Assembly: GCF_004339545.1 (NCBI RefSeq)
Contig: NZ_SMGD01000013.1
Location: 62,001-126,000, forward strand
Source: Celerinatantimonas diazotrophica
Lineage (GTDB): Bacteria; Pseudomonadota; Gammaproteobacteria; Enterobacterales; Celerinatantimonadaceae
Direction: 5' to 3'
Length of the DNA stretch: 64,000 bases
The position numbers and the translations under genes are program-made. The notes under the pieces are model-generated. The model had not been told where the DNA came from and made no database searches. It worked only from the letters and a program-made list of their open reading frames with translations. Every line of letters starts with the position of its first letter. Positions within the stretch are counted from its first letter, which is position 1. Shown piece after piece: positions 20,381 through 29,992 of this stretch.

Positions 20381-20643
20381 GGGACTGTTGACCTTTGGTG
20401 GTTGAATTTTGTTCAAATGAAACGCATTTTTAACGCGGCGCCTCCTGCGTCGCTTAATGAGTGAAGCAAGTAAGGGGCAACAAAGTTCAGGATGCGTTTA
20501 AATGAACCCCATGGGCAGTATCTGAGAGGAATTTATCCAGCGTTAAACGTTCTTTGTGGAGAATAACTACACGGCACAACGTTTGCCTTGCCTAAATCCC
20601 TCTCAGATTTCTGCAAAACTAATCACAAAAGGTCAACAGTCCC
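20381..20643 (-). mobile_element. MITE copy 2 (263 bp, full length, inverted relative to copy 1)
   Basis: The ends are GGGACTGTTGACCTTTGG at 20381 and CCAAAAG-type CAACAGTCCC ending at 20643, flanked by TA at 20379-20380 and 20644-20645. Read on the minus strand it is nearly identical to copy 1 and exactly the same length. It begins 38 bp after the lysE stop codon. Confidence 0.88.
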
Positions 20644-20681
20644 TAAACACCGCCCAATCATACTCGCTAACAAGTTGGTGA

Positions 20682-21308
20682 CTATGACTTAGACATCACA
20701 ATTTTACCCGCCAACCCCACCAGTAATACTCCGGAGATACCTTGCATGACACGGTTGATTTTCACAGCTTTAGTGCCATTCAGCACGGCACTTCCAACAA
20801 AAGCGTATAGTAGGTTAACGAGTGTTGCCAGTACGCTAAAAGCAACGCCTAATACCAGTAATTGGGCGCTAATGTGGGTACTCTCTGCGCTAATAAACTG
20901 GGGTAAAAATGATAAGAAAAATAGCGCTACTTTCGGGTTTAGAACACTGACAACAATCCCCTGATAAAAAACATTTCCTACGGCTTTGTCAGTGCCTGCC
21001 AAATCCAAACGTGATTGTCCTTGGTACATTGCAATAAGTGATTTGATGCCAAGCCATAATAAATAAGCGGCCCCCAGCCACTTGATCATAGTAAATGCCA
21101 GCGCAGAACTAACAATGAGTGCGGATAAACCAATACAGGCGGCAAGAGTATGAACCATGTACCCACATCCCAGACCACAGGCAGCCTTTATTGCGCTTTT
21201 GCGTGATCCTTTGAGCATATTTGAAACAATATAAATAACATCAGGCCCAGGGATGAGATTCAGCGACAAACTCGCTAACATAAATAAAACAAAGGTATGA
21301 AGTGACAT
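20682..21308 (-). CDS. LysE/RhtB-family amino-acid exporter
   Basis: This 208-residue inner-membrane protein has about six hydrophobic segments and the family N-terminal signature LNLIPGPDVIYIVSN followed by GxxxGxxxH-like spacing (AACGLGCGYMVHTLAA). The LNPKVALFFLSFLPQFI motif in the middle is diagnostic of the LysE/RhtB superfamily, which exports amino acids such as threonine, homoserine, lysine or others. The substrate cannot be told. AGAG lies before the ATG. It is a single gene, with a MITE inserted in its 3' region. Confidence 0.9.
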   Translation of the reverse strand: MSLHTFVLFMLASLSLNLIPGPDVIYIVSNMLKGSRKSAIKAACGLGCGYMVHTLAACIGLSALIVSSALAFTMIKWLGAAYLLWLGIKSLIAMYQGQSRLDLAGTDKAVGNVFYQGIVVSVLNPKVALFFLSFLPQFISAESTHISAQLLVLGVAFSVLATLVNLLYAFVGSAVLNGTKAVKINRVMQGISGVLLVGLAGKIVMSKS

Positions 21309-21498
21309 ATGAAGTCTCTAAAAGAATATTCCAATATAGAAAATGAGCCACCTATTGCATCAAGGTTATAAACGGCATCAGTCATACCTAAAACAATGGC
21401 GCACTATGGCGCCATATACCTTCAACACTAATTTGGGCCACGAAGTTAGTTTTACTAGCTTAGCCTAAATCTTCTCTCAACTCAGCATTTTTGAATAG

Positions 21499-22491
<993 letters not shown>

Positions 22492-22600
22492 TGGATTGCC
22501 CTTTATCGATATGTTTTCAGGAGAATAAGTATGCATGAACCATGACTATGTTTTAATATTTCATAATCTTAATGAATAATTAATATTTGGAAACATAATC

Positions 22601-23512
22601 ATGATAAATCGCGACTTTACTCAGTTGCAAGCCTTTATCGCGATTGCAGAGCAAGGTAGCTTTATTAAAGCAGCCCATCAATTGCGAGTGACCCCACCAG
22701 CCTTAAGCCAAATGCTGAAACGGCTTGAACAACAACTCGGAACTCGCCTCTTTAATCGCACCACCCGCAGTGTGGCGCTGACCTATTCCGGGGAGCAATT
22801 ATTATTGCGGTTGCGTCCCGCTATGGATGAACTCACCCAAGCCCTCAATGACACCAAAATGCAGGCTGGCCAGTTATCTGGCACTGTTAAAATCCATTCA
22901 GCGAATATGGCTGTAGAAACCTTATTAACTCCGCTACTGGGAGAATTCTACGCAAATTACCCTGATATTAAACTCGATATTACCGCTGAAGATGTTGTGG
23001 TCGATATCGTCCGCGACGGATTTGATGTGGGGATTACCTTAGCTGAAAATGTTCAGCGTGATATGGTTGCCTATCCATTAAGTAAGCCATTGAAAATGGT
23101 CGTTGCAGCCACCCCCCAATATCTTGAACGGTATGGAACCCCGACCCAACCCAGTGATTTAATGAACCATCGCTGCCTCAACTGGCGCTACCTACAAGAT
23201 AAAGTGATCTATCGTTGGGAGTTTTTCGATCAGAATCATTGGTTTTCTCTGCCTGTCGATGGTCCATTGGTCACAACTAGCCGGCAAATGGCCCTGCAAG
23301 CGGCTCTACAACATTTAGGGATTGTATTCTGGACTCAGGATCAATTATCGCCATGGCTCAAAAGTGGCAAACTGATAGCGTTTCTGAGCGATTACTGTCC
23401 AGAATTTGCTGGATGGCAGCTTTACTATCCCCCCCAACATAGCACATCAAGCTCACTTCGAGCTTTTATTGATTTTATGCGTCGATCCTACCCGCTTAAG
23501 GCAAAACCATGA
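22601..23512 (+). CDS. LysR-family transcriptional regulator
   Basis: The 303-residue protein has the N-terminal LysR helix-turn-helix (LQAFIAIAEQGSFIKAAHQLRVTPPALSQMLKRLEQQLGTRLF) and a C-terminal effector-binding domain ending GWQLYYPPQHSTSSSLRAFIDFMRR. It is divergent from one aldo/keto reductase (109 bp to the chosen start) and 63 bp upstream of a second on the same strand. The genes may form one regulated carbonyl-reduction module. The inducer is unknown. Confidence 0.92.
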   Translation: MINRDFTQLQAFIAIAEQGSFIKAAHQLRVTPPALSQMLKRLEQQLGTRLFNRTTRSVALTYSGEQLLLRLRPAMDELTQALNDTKMQAGQLSGTVKIHSANMAVETLLTPLLGEFYANYPDIKLDITAEDVVVDIVRDGFDVGITLAENVQRDMVAYPLSKPLKMVVAATPQYLERYGTPTQPSDLMNHRCLNWRYLQDKVIYRWEFFDQNHWFSLPVDGPLVTTSRQMALQAALQHLGIVFWTQDQLSPWLKSGKLIAFLSDYCPEFAGWQLYYPPQHSTSSSLRAFIDFMRRSYPLKAKP

Positions 23513-23575
23513 TGCGGTTGTTTTATCGCCAAAACCTCGCTAAAGTGCTTACAAGCATGACCAAGGAGTCACCTC

Positions 23576-24445
23576 ATGACGGGTATCAAACAAGCAGGAA
23601 CATTTCAACTCGGTGATCGTGAGGTTTACCGAATGGGATACGGCGCCATGCAACTCGCCGGCCCGGGTGTTTTTGGCGAACCTAAAGATCCAGTTATGGC
23701 CAAGAAAGTACTACAAAAAGCGATTACCTGTGGTATTAACCACATTGACACTTCTGATTTTTATGGCCCACACATTACCAACCAGCTCATAGCACAAGCG
23801 CTTAAACCGTATCCATCCGAGCTGACACTGGTCACCAAAATCGGCGCCCGACGCGATGACCAAGGCAACTGGTTGCCAGCATTTGCCAAAAAAGAGTTGA
23901 TTCAAGCTGTACATGACAACTTACAAAATTTAGGAGTTGAGCAGCTAGAGGTCGTCAATCTACGTGCTATGTTTGATGCAGAGAAACCCGCTGAAGGATC
24001 GATTAGCGAACCATTTCAAGTTCTTTCTGACCTGAAAAAAGAAGGACTTATTCGCCATCTTGGTGTTAGCCATGTCACTTATAACCAAGTGCAAGAAGCG
24101 CAAAGCATCGATGAAATTGTCTGTGTGCAAAACTGCTATAATATTGCTCTGCGACACGACGATGCACTCATCGACAAACTTGCTCAAGAGAATATTGCCT
24201 ATGTGCCATTTTTCCCGCTTGGTGGTTTCACACCCCTGCAATCGAGCACCCTTGATGAAGTTGCGAAAGTCGAGAACGCAACGCCAATGCAAGTCGCACT
24301 GGCATGGCTATTACAACGCAGCCCTAATATTTTATTAATCCCTGGCACGTCCAGCATGACCCACCTGCACGATAATTTAGCCGCGAGTGAACTGACGCTG
24401 TCCAGTGAATCAATCGCTAAATTAAATCAAATAGGTTCAAGCTAA
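23576..24445 (+). CDS. Aldo/keto reductase, YdbC/PdxI-like
   Basis: The 289-residue TIM-barrel reductase has the tetrad Asp/Tyr in HIDTSDFYGPH and Lys in LVTKIGARRD; Asn occupies the usual His position (VVNLRAM). The GYGAMQLAGPGVFGEPKD start and the LLIPGTSSMTHLHDNL cofactor loop are like E. coli YdbC (286 aa), reported as a pyridoxal reductase (PdxI). Loss of the catalytic His, shared with that subgroup, argues for the same branch. It lies just downstream of the LysR gene, with AAGGAG before the ATG. A decayed MITE follows. Confidence 0.85.
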   Translation: MTGIKQAGTFQLGDREVYRMGYGAMQLAGPGVFGEPKDPVMAKKVLQKAITCGINHIDTSDFYGPHITNQLIAQALKPYPSELTLVTKIGARRDDQGNWLPAFAKKELIQAVHDNLQNLGVEQLEVVNLRAMFDAEKPAEGSISEPFQVLSDLKKEGLIRHLGVSHVTYNQVQEAQSIDEIVCVQNCYNIALRHDDALIDKLAQENIAYVPFFPLGGFTPLQSSTLDEVAKVENATPMQVALAWLLQRSPNILLIPGTSSMTHLHDNLAASELTLSSESIAKLNQIGSS

Positions 24446-24518
24446 TGACCATAAACTGAACAAAATGATAACCTCATCTCTACGAAAAACCTTAACTTGG
24501 CCCTCAAAACTAGTCGTC

Positions 24519-24705
24519 GGGGTTAATGGCCTTTCGTGATTAGTTTGCAACAATCTGAGAGGATTTAGGCAAGACAGACGTTGTGCAGTATAGTGATTGA
24601 CCAACAATAATGTGTAACGCTGGAGCAGTCCCCTTCAGATCTTGCCTGATGGGTTCATTTGAACGCACCATGAACAAAATTCAACCACGAAAGTTCAGCC
24701 GCGCC
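24519..24705 (+). mobile_element. MITE copy 3 (about 187 bp, decayed and internally deleted)
   Basis: The copy starts at GGGG-TTA-ATGGCCTTTCGTGATTAG and ends at TTCAACCACGAAAGTTCAGC. It keeps most of the internal order (ATCTGAGAGG, TTTAGGCAAG, GTTGTGC, AACGCTGGA, TTCATTTGAACGCA) but has many substitutions. It lacks the middle-right section between two GAAC direct repeats. It is the oldest-looking copy in the window. The remainder of 24446-24820 shows no gene. Confidence 0.75.
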
Positions 24706-24820
24706 TAATCGTTTTTTAGCGCCTTCGGCTTAACTGTATTGACGCACCACGATTTGATCGGCCAAGATAACGCCCTTATCCCAAGAAATTTTCTTAAGAT
24801 CACATACATATGGACTATTT

Positions 24821-25285
24821 ATGAAGTTATTTTACTTTATTATGGCGCTCACTAGCGGATTTGGTTTAGCGATTCAGGCCGCAGTGAACAGTCGATTAAG
24901 CTCAGGTGTGCACAATCAGCCTTTAATGGCCGCGTTTATTTCATTTGCTGTTGGGACATTATGTTTAGGTCTAATAGCAATATTTCAGGTGCACTGGTCA
25001 GGTGTGGGAAGCGCCCTTACTCAGCAACCTTGGTGGCGCTGGATTGGCGGTTTTTTAGGTGCATCTGCCGTATTTACGACCATTTTTTTAGCACCACGGA
25101 TTGGCATCACCAATACGATGTTTCTATTCATTTTAGGACAACTGATTGCCGGAATGCTGGTAGACAGTTTTGGTTGGATACAAATGCCTGTGCGAGCAGT
25201 CTATTGGTATAAGTATGCTGGTCTGGGCATTATGTTTGTTGGATTAGTGTTCTTTATGTTTGGTGACCGCCTTTTCAAATCTTAA
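24821..25285 (+). CDS. DMT-superfamily membrane protein (DUF606/YdcZ type)
   Basis: This 154-residue, strongly hydrophobic protein has about five membrane segments. The N-terminal GFGLAIQAAVNSRLSSGVHNQPLMAAFISFAVGT and central WWRWIGGFLGASAVFTTIFLAPRIG match the DUF606/EamA-like family, in which two such half-size proteins often pair as a transporter. Here only one is present, so it may act as a homodimer. Function and substrate are unknown. Confidence 0.82.
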   Translation: MKLFYFIMALTSGFGLAIQAAVNSRLSSGVHNQPLMAAFISFAVGTLCLGLIAIFQVHWSGVGSALTQQPWWRWIGGFLGASAVFTTIFLAPRIGITNTMFLFILGQLIAGMLVDSFGWIQMPVRAVYWYKYAGLGIMFVGLVFFMFGDRLFKS

Positions 25286-25585
25286 GCACATCGTCGTTTC
25301 TTAAAATTAAGTGGTCATGTTCTAAATAAAAGCTTGAAGCAGCAATAATGTGACCGACTGGTAGGGTAATCAAGGCTATGTTCTCTCATAAACAGTGATC
25401 ATTTGGACCATGTTTGAGCTGATAAAAGAGCGAAAAATTTACCCACCAGAATTTCGTTATATTTGCACTCAAAACTTAAATAACGCACCAAATAAGCACA
25501 CCAATTATGTGCAGTATATCTTGATTAAAAATCATATTTGACATTTAAATCGTTATATCATGATGATTTAAATGAATTTAATATC

Positions 25586-25602
25586 TTGGCCTAATTATTG
25601 CT
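25586..25602 (+). promoter_or_regulatory. Candidate sigma-54 (-24/-12) promoter
   Basis: TTGGCCTAATTATTGCT contains GG-N10-GC, the invariant spacing of RpoN promoters. It matches TGGC and TTGCT of the consensus TGGCAC-N5-TTGCW, with a mismatch in the AC of the -24 box. Transcription would begin near 25613, about 65 bases before the riboswitch. Nitrogen control would suit a guanidine-nitrogen operon. An NtrC-like repeat upstream (GCACA-N7-TGTGC, 25496-25512) differs in spacing from the classic site. Confidence 0.55.
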
Positions 25603-25677
25603 ATTTAATTATTGCAACACTGGAGATTACGGCGTGCAGTCTTAACGCTGATTCCTCTGTGCTCATAAAATTAGCGA

Positions 25678-25772
25678 ATGGATGACTAGGGTTCCGACTA
25701 TTTCGATAGTGTCTGGTCCGAGAGTTATCGACCTCCTTGAGGTTACACGGCGGGATAAAAGCCCGGGAGACC
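25678..25772 (+). ncRNA. Guanidine-I (ykkC) riboswitch aptamer
   Basis: Conserved ykkC segments occur in order: GACTAGGGTTCCG (25684-25696), hairpin ACTA-N6-TAGT, CTGGTCCGAGAG (25713-25724), hairpin ACCTC-CTT-GAGGT, ACACGG (25745-25750), and the highly conserved GGGATAAAAGCCCGGGAGA (25752-25770). These are hallmark strings of class I guanidine riboswitches, which turn on guanidine-handling genes when guanidinium binds. It precedes an operon for a carboxylase, two DUF1989 proteins and allophanate hydrolase, the classic ykkC-associated set. No U-tract terminator follows, so control is probably at translation. Stem boundaries are approximate. Confidence 0.95.
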
Positions 25773-25794
25773 AACGGCGCACAGCCCTGATCTC

Positions 25795-25823
25795 TGTAAC
25801 CTGTAACCATCCCCCAAGGAGGG
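25795..25823 (+). promoter_or_regulatory. Tandem heptamer and SD-sequestering hairpin in the riboswitch expression platform
   Basis: TGTAACC is repeated head to tail (25795-25801 and 25802-25808). Each copy is the exact reverse complement of GGTTACA at 25741-25747, which lies inside the aptamer's third hairpin and the conserved ACACGG. Next, TCCCCC (25810-25815) can pair with the ribosome binding site GGAGGGA (25818-25824). Together these look like the switching region that couples aptamer folding to translation. Confidence 0.6.
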
Positions 25824-25827
25824 AATG

Positions 25828-26892
25828 ATGTTAAAGTCTCGATTATTTAAAAAACTTAGTACGTTATGTATTCCTGTTTTATTGTTGCTCTCTTTTAGCG
25901 CCGCAGCAAAACCTACTTTTAATATTGCTTGGTCGATTTACGCAGGATGGATGCCTTGGGAATACGCCCAACAAAGTGGCATTTTGAAAAAATGGGCTGA
26001 CAAGTACAACATTAAAATCAATCTGACCCAAGTTAATGATTACATTGAATCCATCAACCAATACACCGCTGGAAAATTTGCCGGTTGTGTGATGACTAAT
26101 ATGGATGCACTGACGATTCCTGCAGCCAGTGGCATCGATAGCAGCGCGATCATTGTCGGTGACTATTCTGATGGTAATGATGGCATCGTCTTAAAAGGCA
26201 AAAAAAGTCTTAGAGATATCAAAGGTCAACGCGTCAACTTAGTTTCTTTAAGTGTTTCTGAATATCTACTAGCTCGCGCATTACAATTTCAGGGGTTAAG
26301 CGAAAAAGACGTCACATTAGTCAACACTTCTGACTCCGACATTGTCTCCTCATTCCAAAGCCCAGATGTCACTGCTGCGGTCACCTGGAACCCCATGCTG
26401 AATGTGATTAAAAGCCAGCCTGGCGCCCACGAAGTCTTTAGTTCACACATGATCCCGGGTGAAATTTTAGACCTCATGGTCGTTAAAACAAATATTTTGA
26501 AAAAACATCCCGAACTAGGTAAAGCACTCACTGGCGCATGGTATGAAACCATGAAAGTGATGCACTCTGATAGCAAGCAAGGGATCGCTGCTCGTACCGC
26601 CATGGCTAAAGCATCAGGCACCGATTTAGCGAATTACGACCAACAGTTAAAAACCACCCATATGTTCTACACAGCCCAAGAAGCACTCAAAGAAACCACC
26701 AGTCCCCGGCTGAAAGAAACGATGTCATTGATTGCTCGCTTCTCATATGACCATGGGTTGCTTGGCGATGGCGCGCCAAGTGCAGGCTACATCGGTATTC
26801 AAACTCCAGCCGGCGTTTATGGCGATAAAGGGAATATCAAGTTCCGCTTTGACCCAACCTTTATGAACCTTGCCGCCTCAGGCAAATTGTAA
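25828..26892 (+). CDS. ABC transporter substrate-binding protein, guanidine/urea-carboxylase region type
   Basis: The 354-residue protein has a signal peptide (LCIPVLLLLSFSAAA) and a SsuA/TauA-like periplasmic binding fold (FNIAWSIYAGWMPWEYAQQSG). It fits the family of binding proteins found beside urea/guanidine carboxylase genes. The direct riboswitch context implies guanidine or a guanidino compound as ligand; uptake of guanidine by this protein is inference. Two ATGs are in tandem (25825, 25828), and AGGAGG is properly spaced only for the second. It is the first gene of the operon, 15 bp before the permease. Confidence 0.9.
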   Translation: MLKSRLFKKLSTLCIPVLLLLSFSAAAKPTFNIAWSIYAGWMPWEYAQQSGILKKWADKYNIKINLTQVNDYIESINQYTAGKFAGCVMTNMDALTIPAASGIDSSAIIVGDYSDGNDGIVLKGKKSLRDIKGQRVNLVSLSVSEYLLARALQFQGLSEKDVTLVNTSDSDIVSSFQSPDVTAAVTWNPMLNVIKSQPGAHEVFSSHMIPGEILDLMVVKTNILKKHPELGKALTGAWYETMKVMHSDSKQGIAARTAMAKASGTDLANYDQQLKTTHMFYTAQEALKETTSPRLKETMSLIARFSYDHGLLGDGAPSAGYIGIQTPAGVYGDKGNIKFRFDPTFMNLAASGKL

Positions 26893-26907
26893 GAAAAGGA
26901 GCACGGG

Positions 26908-27738
26908 ATGACCCGACTCATTAATCGTAAACCCGATCGTGCCAGCCGACTCTTATTGGGATTGTTGCCATTTATCATCATTGTGGCACTGTATCTCATC
27001 ACCTCCCAATCAAGACTGGCAATAAACCCTCACGATAAGCTGTTGCCATCATTTGAGAGTATCTACCATGCCATCTACCAAATGGCATTTGTTCCCAGCC
27101 GCCGTACGGGTCACTATTTATTGTGGAACGACACGCTCTCTAGCTTAAAGCTGCTCTTTATGGGGGTTGGTATCAGCGCTCTGGTTGGATTAATCGTCGG
27201 GATCATCAATGGCGCTATTCCACTTTTTCGAGCACCTTTATCACCATTATTTACGGCATTTTCATTAATTCCACCCATGGCAATTTTACCCATTTTATTT
27301 ATCGTCTTCGGGCTGGGTGATTTGGCAAAAGTGATGCTGATTGTCATTGGCGTCGCCCCCTTGTTGGTGCGAGACATGCAGTTAAAAACGCTCAGTCTCC
27401 CCCAAGAACAACTTATCAAAGCTCAGACGCTGGGAGCATCCAGCTGGCAAATTATTCTGCGCGTCATGTTACCTCAGGTTCTACCGCGGCTTATCGAAGC
27501 AGTTCGCTTAACATTGGGCAGCGCTTGGCTATTTTTAATCGCCGCCGAAGCAATCGCCGCCACTAGCGGGCTGGGATACAGAATCTTTTTGGTGCGCCGT
27601 TATCTGGATATGGCGGTTATTTTGCCATATGTGGTTTGGATTACGTTCCTAGCCTTTCTAATGGATTGGATTCTTAAACGAATTTCTTTACGAGCCTTTC
27701 CCTGGTATGCCAGTTTAAACGGGAGTTCTAACACATGA
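26908..27738 (+). CDS. ABC transporter permease (SsuC/TauC type)
   Basis: This 276-residue inner-membrane permease has about six hydrophobic segments and the EAA-type coupling loop AQTLGASSWQIILRVMLPQVLPRL, which contacts the ATPase. AEAIAATSGLGYRIFLVRRYLD is typical of the taurine/nitrate/sulfonate permease family. It overlaps the ATPase gene by 4 bp (ATGA), indicating coupled translation. By context it is the membrane channel for the guanidine-operon binding protein. Confidence 0.92.
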   Translation: MTRLINRKPDRASRLLLGLLPFIIIVALYLITSQSRLAINPHDKLLPSFESIYHAIYQMAFVPSRRTGHYLLWNDTLSSLKLLFMGVGISALVGLIVGIINGAIPLFRAPLSPLFTAFSLIPPMAILPILFIVFGLGDLAKVMLIVIGVAPLLVRDMQLKTLSLPQEQLIKAQTLGASSWQIILRVMLPQVLPRLIEAVRLTLGSAWLFLIAAEAIAATSGLGYRIFLVRRYLDMAVILPYVVWITFLAFLMDWILKRISLRAFPWYASLNGSSNT

Positions 27739-28532
27739 GTCAGCCCATTCTAAGTGCGAGAAACCTTTATAAAGACTATGGCGACACCTGTGTTTTAGAA
27801 CGTCTGAATGTCGATATTTACCCCGGTGAATTTATTACTGTAGTTGGGGCCTCTGGCTGTGGCAAAAGTACTTTTTTAAAACTGATTCTCGGCACTGAGC
27901 AAGCCAGTCGTGGCGAGCTACTCATGGATAACCAACCCATTATCCACGAACCCGACGAACAGCGCGGTATCGTCTTTCAACGCTATTCAGTATTCCCCCA
28001 TTTAAGTGCACTGGACAATGTGATGCTCGCCGATGAGTTGTCACACTCACGACTATTAGGTAAATGCTTTGGCAAACACAGACAGCAAATTCTTAAGCGA
28101 GCTAGTGACATGCTAGCCAAAGTAGGATTGAGCCATGCACTCAACCGCTACCCCCATGAACTCTCTGGAGGCATGCAACAACGACTGGCCATCGCCCAAG
28201 CATTGATGAAAAAGCCGCGGGTATTGCTGCTTGATGAACCTTTCGGAGCCCTCGATCCGGGAATCAGAGCAGATATGCACAAGCTGATTCATGAATTATG
28301 GCATCAGCAACAACTGACCATTTTTATGGTTACCCACGATATTGCGGAAGGTTTTAAGCTCGGTTCGCGATTATGGGTATTTGACAAAGTCCGTCATGAC
28401 CCGCAAGCCCCAGAACGTTTCGGAGCCCAAATCACCTACGATTTATCATTAAGTCAGTCAAGTACACTTAAACAAAGTGAGCTTGCAACGATTCAACAAA
28501 CCATCCACCAAGGAGAACCAAGCAATGAGTGA
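27735..28532 (+). CDS. ABC transporter ATP-binding protein
   Basis: The 265-residue ATPase drives the importer encoded by the two preceding genes. Motifs in order: Walker A GASGCGKST (about 40), Q-loop VFQRYSVFPHL, signature LSGGMQQRLAIAQAL, Walker B VLLLDEPFGALD, and switch His in MVTHDIAEG. It is of the SsuB/TauB type. The start overlaps the permease stop by 4 bp, and its own stop overlaps the next gene by 8 bp, so the operon is tightly packed. Confidence 0.95.
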   Translation: MSQPILSARNLYKDYGDTCVLERLNVDIYPGEFITVVGASGCGKSTFLKLILGTEQASRGELLMDNQPIIHEPDEQRGIVFQRYSVFPHLSALDNVMLADELSHSRLLGKCFGKHRQQILKRASDMLAKVGLSHALNRYPHELSGGMQQRLAIAQALMKKPRVLLLDEPFGALDPGIRADMHKLIHELWHQQQLTIFMVTHDIAEGFKLGSRLWVFDKVRHDPQAPERFGAQITYDLSLSQSSTLKQSELATIQQTIHQGEPSNE

Positions 28533-29247
28533 ATTGCTTTACACCGATGACCTACCAGGTAACAGCCACTGGTCATTGCAAGTCGCAGCTGGCACTGAAC
28601 TAAAATTTACCGATACTCAAGGCGGTGCCAATCTCGGAATGCTGTTTTACAATCCGCATAATTTGCTAGAACGTTATAACGCCCCTGACACACTTAAATG
28701 CCAGCACACCTTTAAACTTACCAAAGGCAACTGTCTGTACTCGGATATGGGACGAATTTTCTGCTCGATCACCCAAGACGATACCGGTTGGATTGATACC
28801 GTAGCAGGCACGACCAACAAAGCGCTCGTTGCCAAACGCTGGGGAGAACGCGATTATCAAAATGAACGCAACGACTGGAAACAAAACGGTTACGACAGTT
28901 TTCTAGTTGAAATCGCAAAGTTTGGTCTAGGAGCTCGAGATCTAGCGGCGAATGTCAATCTATTCAGCAAAGTCTTCACCGATGACGAAGGTAACTTTAC
29001 CTTTGTAACGGATCATTCCAAAGCCGGTGATTCCATTACTTTGCGCTTTGAGATGGATACCCTAGTTGTCATGAATACCTGCCCTCACCCGATGAATCCA
29101 GCGCAAGAATATCCTCATCGCGCGATAAGCTATGAAGTTCACAAGGCCTCGCCAGTGAACAATGATGACTATTGCAAAAATTTCCGTCCGGAAAATACTC
29201 GCGGCTTTGAAAATACTCGCCGTTACAACCTCGCGACTCACGCTTAA
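28525..29247 (+). CDS. DUF1989 protein, putative carboxyguanidine deiminase subunit (urea-carboxylase-associated protein 2)
   Basis: This 240-residue protein belongs to DUF1989 and pairs with the next gene. In ykkC-controlled operons of other bacteria such a pair (CgdAB) forms a heteromeric deiminase that converts carboxyguanidine to allophanate. Visible family regions are [23 protein letters not shown], and [12 protein letters not shown], where Cys and His are likely metal ligands. The start at 28525 follows AAGGAG. A longer frame from 28477 would run deep into the ATPase gene. Which of the two proteins is CgdA is left open. Confidence 0.85.
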   Translation: MSELLYTDDLPGNSHWSLQVAAGTELKFTDTQGGANLGMLFYNPHNLLERYNAPDTLKCQHTFKLTKGNCLYSDMGRIFCSITQDDTGWIDTVAGTTNKALVAKRWGERDYQNERNDWKQNGYDSFLVEIAKFGLGARDLAANVNLFSKVFTDDEGNFTFVTDHSKAGDSITLRFEMDTLVVMNTCPHPMNPAQEYPHRAISYEVHKASPVNNDDYCKNFRPENTRGFENTRRYNLATHA

Positions 29248-29261
29248 CAGGAGACTATTTT

Positions 29262-29903
29262 ATGCTGACTGAAAGTAAATTATCGGCTAGTGATGCGAGT
29301 TATCGCGAAGTCGTTAATGCTGGGGCCTACTGGCTACACACCGTTAAATCAGGCCAAACACTACGGATTATCGATATCGAAGGCAACCAAGCTGCCGATA
29401 CACTGTTTTTCAGTGCCCAAAACACTGCCGAGCGCTACAGCGCTGTCGACACCATTCGGGAACAAGGCAATGTTTATCTTGAAACTGGTAGTACATTATT
29501 AACAAATTTATGTAATCCAATGTTAACTATCACTGCTGATACCTGCGGCCGTCATGATACATTGGGAGGCGCCTGCGCCACTGAGAGTAATCAGGTTCGT
29601 TATTCACTGAGCAAGAAAAATATGCATGCCTGCCGCGATAGCTGGTTACTGGCCGTCAGCGAACATCCCGAACTAGGAATGAGCAAACGCGATCTCACAC
29701 ATAATGTGAACTTTTTCATGAATGTTCCAATCACAACCGACGGCGGGTTAAGCTTTGCTGATGGCATCAGCTCACCCGGAAAATATGTTGAGCTTAAAGC
29801 ACATATGGATGTCATCGTTTTAATCTCCAACTGTCCTCAACTGAACAACCCATGTAATGCCTATAACCCAACACCGATCGAATTAGTGATCTGGGACGCA
29901 TAG
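29262..29903 (+). CDS. DUF1989 protein, putative carboxyguanidine deiminase subunit (urea-carboxylase-associated protein 1)
   Basis: This second DUF1989 protein (213 aa) starts 14 bp after the first. Characteristic segments are [38 protein letters not shown], the Cys in [20 protein letters not shown], and the C-terminal [19 protein letters not shown], holding conserved cysteines and an Asn-Pro-rich loop. Together with its partner it would remove one amino group from carboxyguanidine as ammonia, the step that makes a guanidine rather than a urea pathway. An 89-bp gap with a small hairpin (TGCGGG-N4-CCCGCA, 29948-29963) separates it from the carboxylase gene. Confidence 0.85.
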   Translation: MLTESKLSASDASYREVVNAGAYWLHTVKSGQTLRIIDIEGNQAADTLFFSAQNTAERYSAVDTIREQGNVYLETGSTLLTNLCNPMLTITADTCGRHDTLGGACATESNQVRYSLSKKNMHACRDSWLLAVSEHPELGMSKRDLTHNVNFFMNVPITTDGGLSFADGISSPGKYVELKAHMDVIVLISNCPQLNNPCNAYNPTPIELVIWDA

Positions 29904-29992
29904 CAAAATCGAGTGCAAGGACGGCCTTGGTTCACACTCCTCTTGTCTGCGGGACGACCCGCACCATTGTGCATTTATAAGCGAGTTAACTT

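Larger units (their letters stand above)
25286..25827. other. Leader and promoter region of the guanidine operon
   Basis: This 542-bp region lacks a convincing gene. It contains a GCACA-N7-TGTGC inverted repeat (25496-25512), a candidate sigma-54 promoter (25586-25602), the guanidine-I riboswitch, and a tandem heptamer with an SD hairpin before the first gene. A 43-codon frame near 25411 was not accepted. Confidence 0.7.

Noticed and set aside
25411-25542. Short frame starting MFELIKERKIYPPEFRYIC upstream of the riboswitch
   Set aside because: It faintly recalls IS3 OrfA starts, but it is only about 43 codons long, has no ribosome binding site, and no terminal repeats were found.
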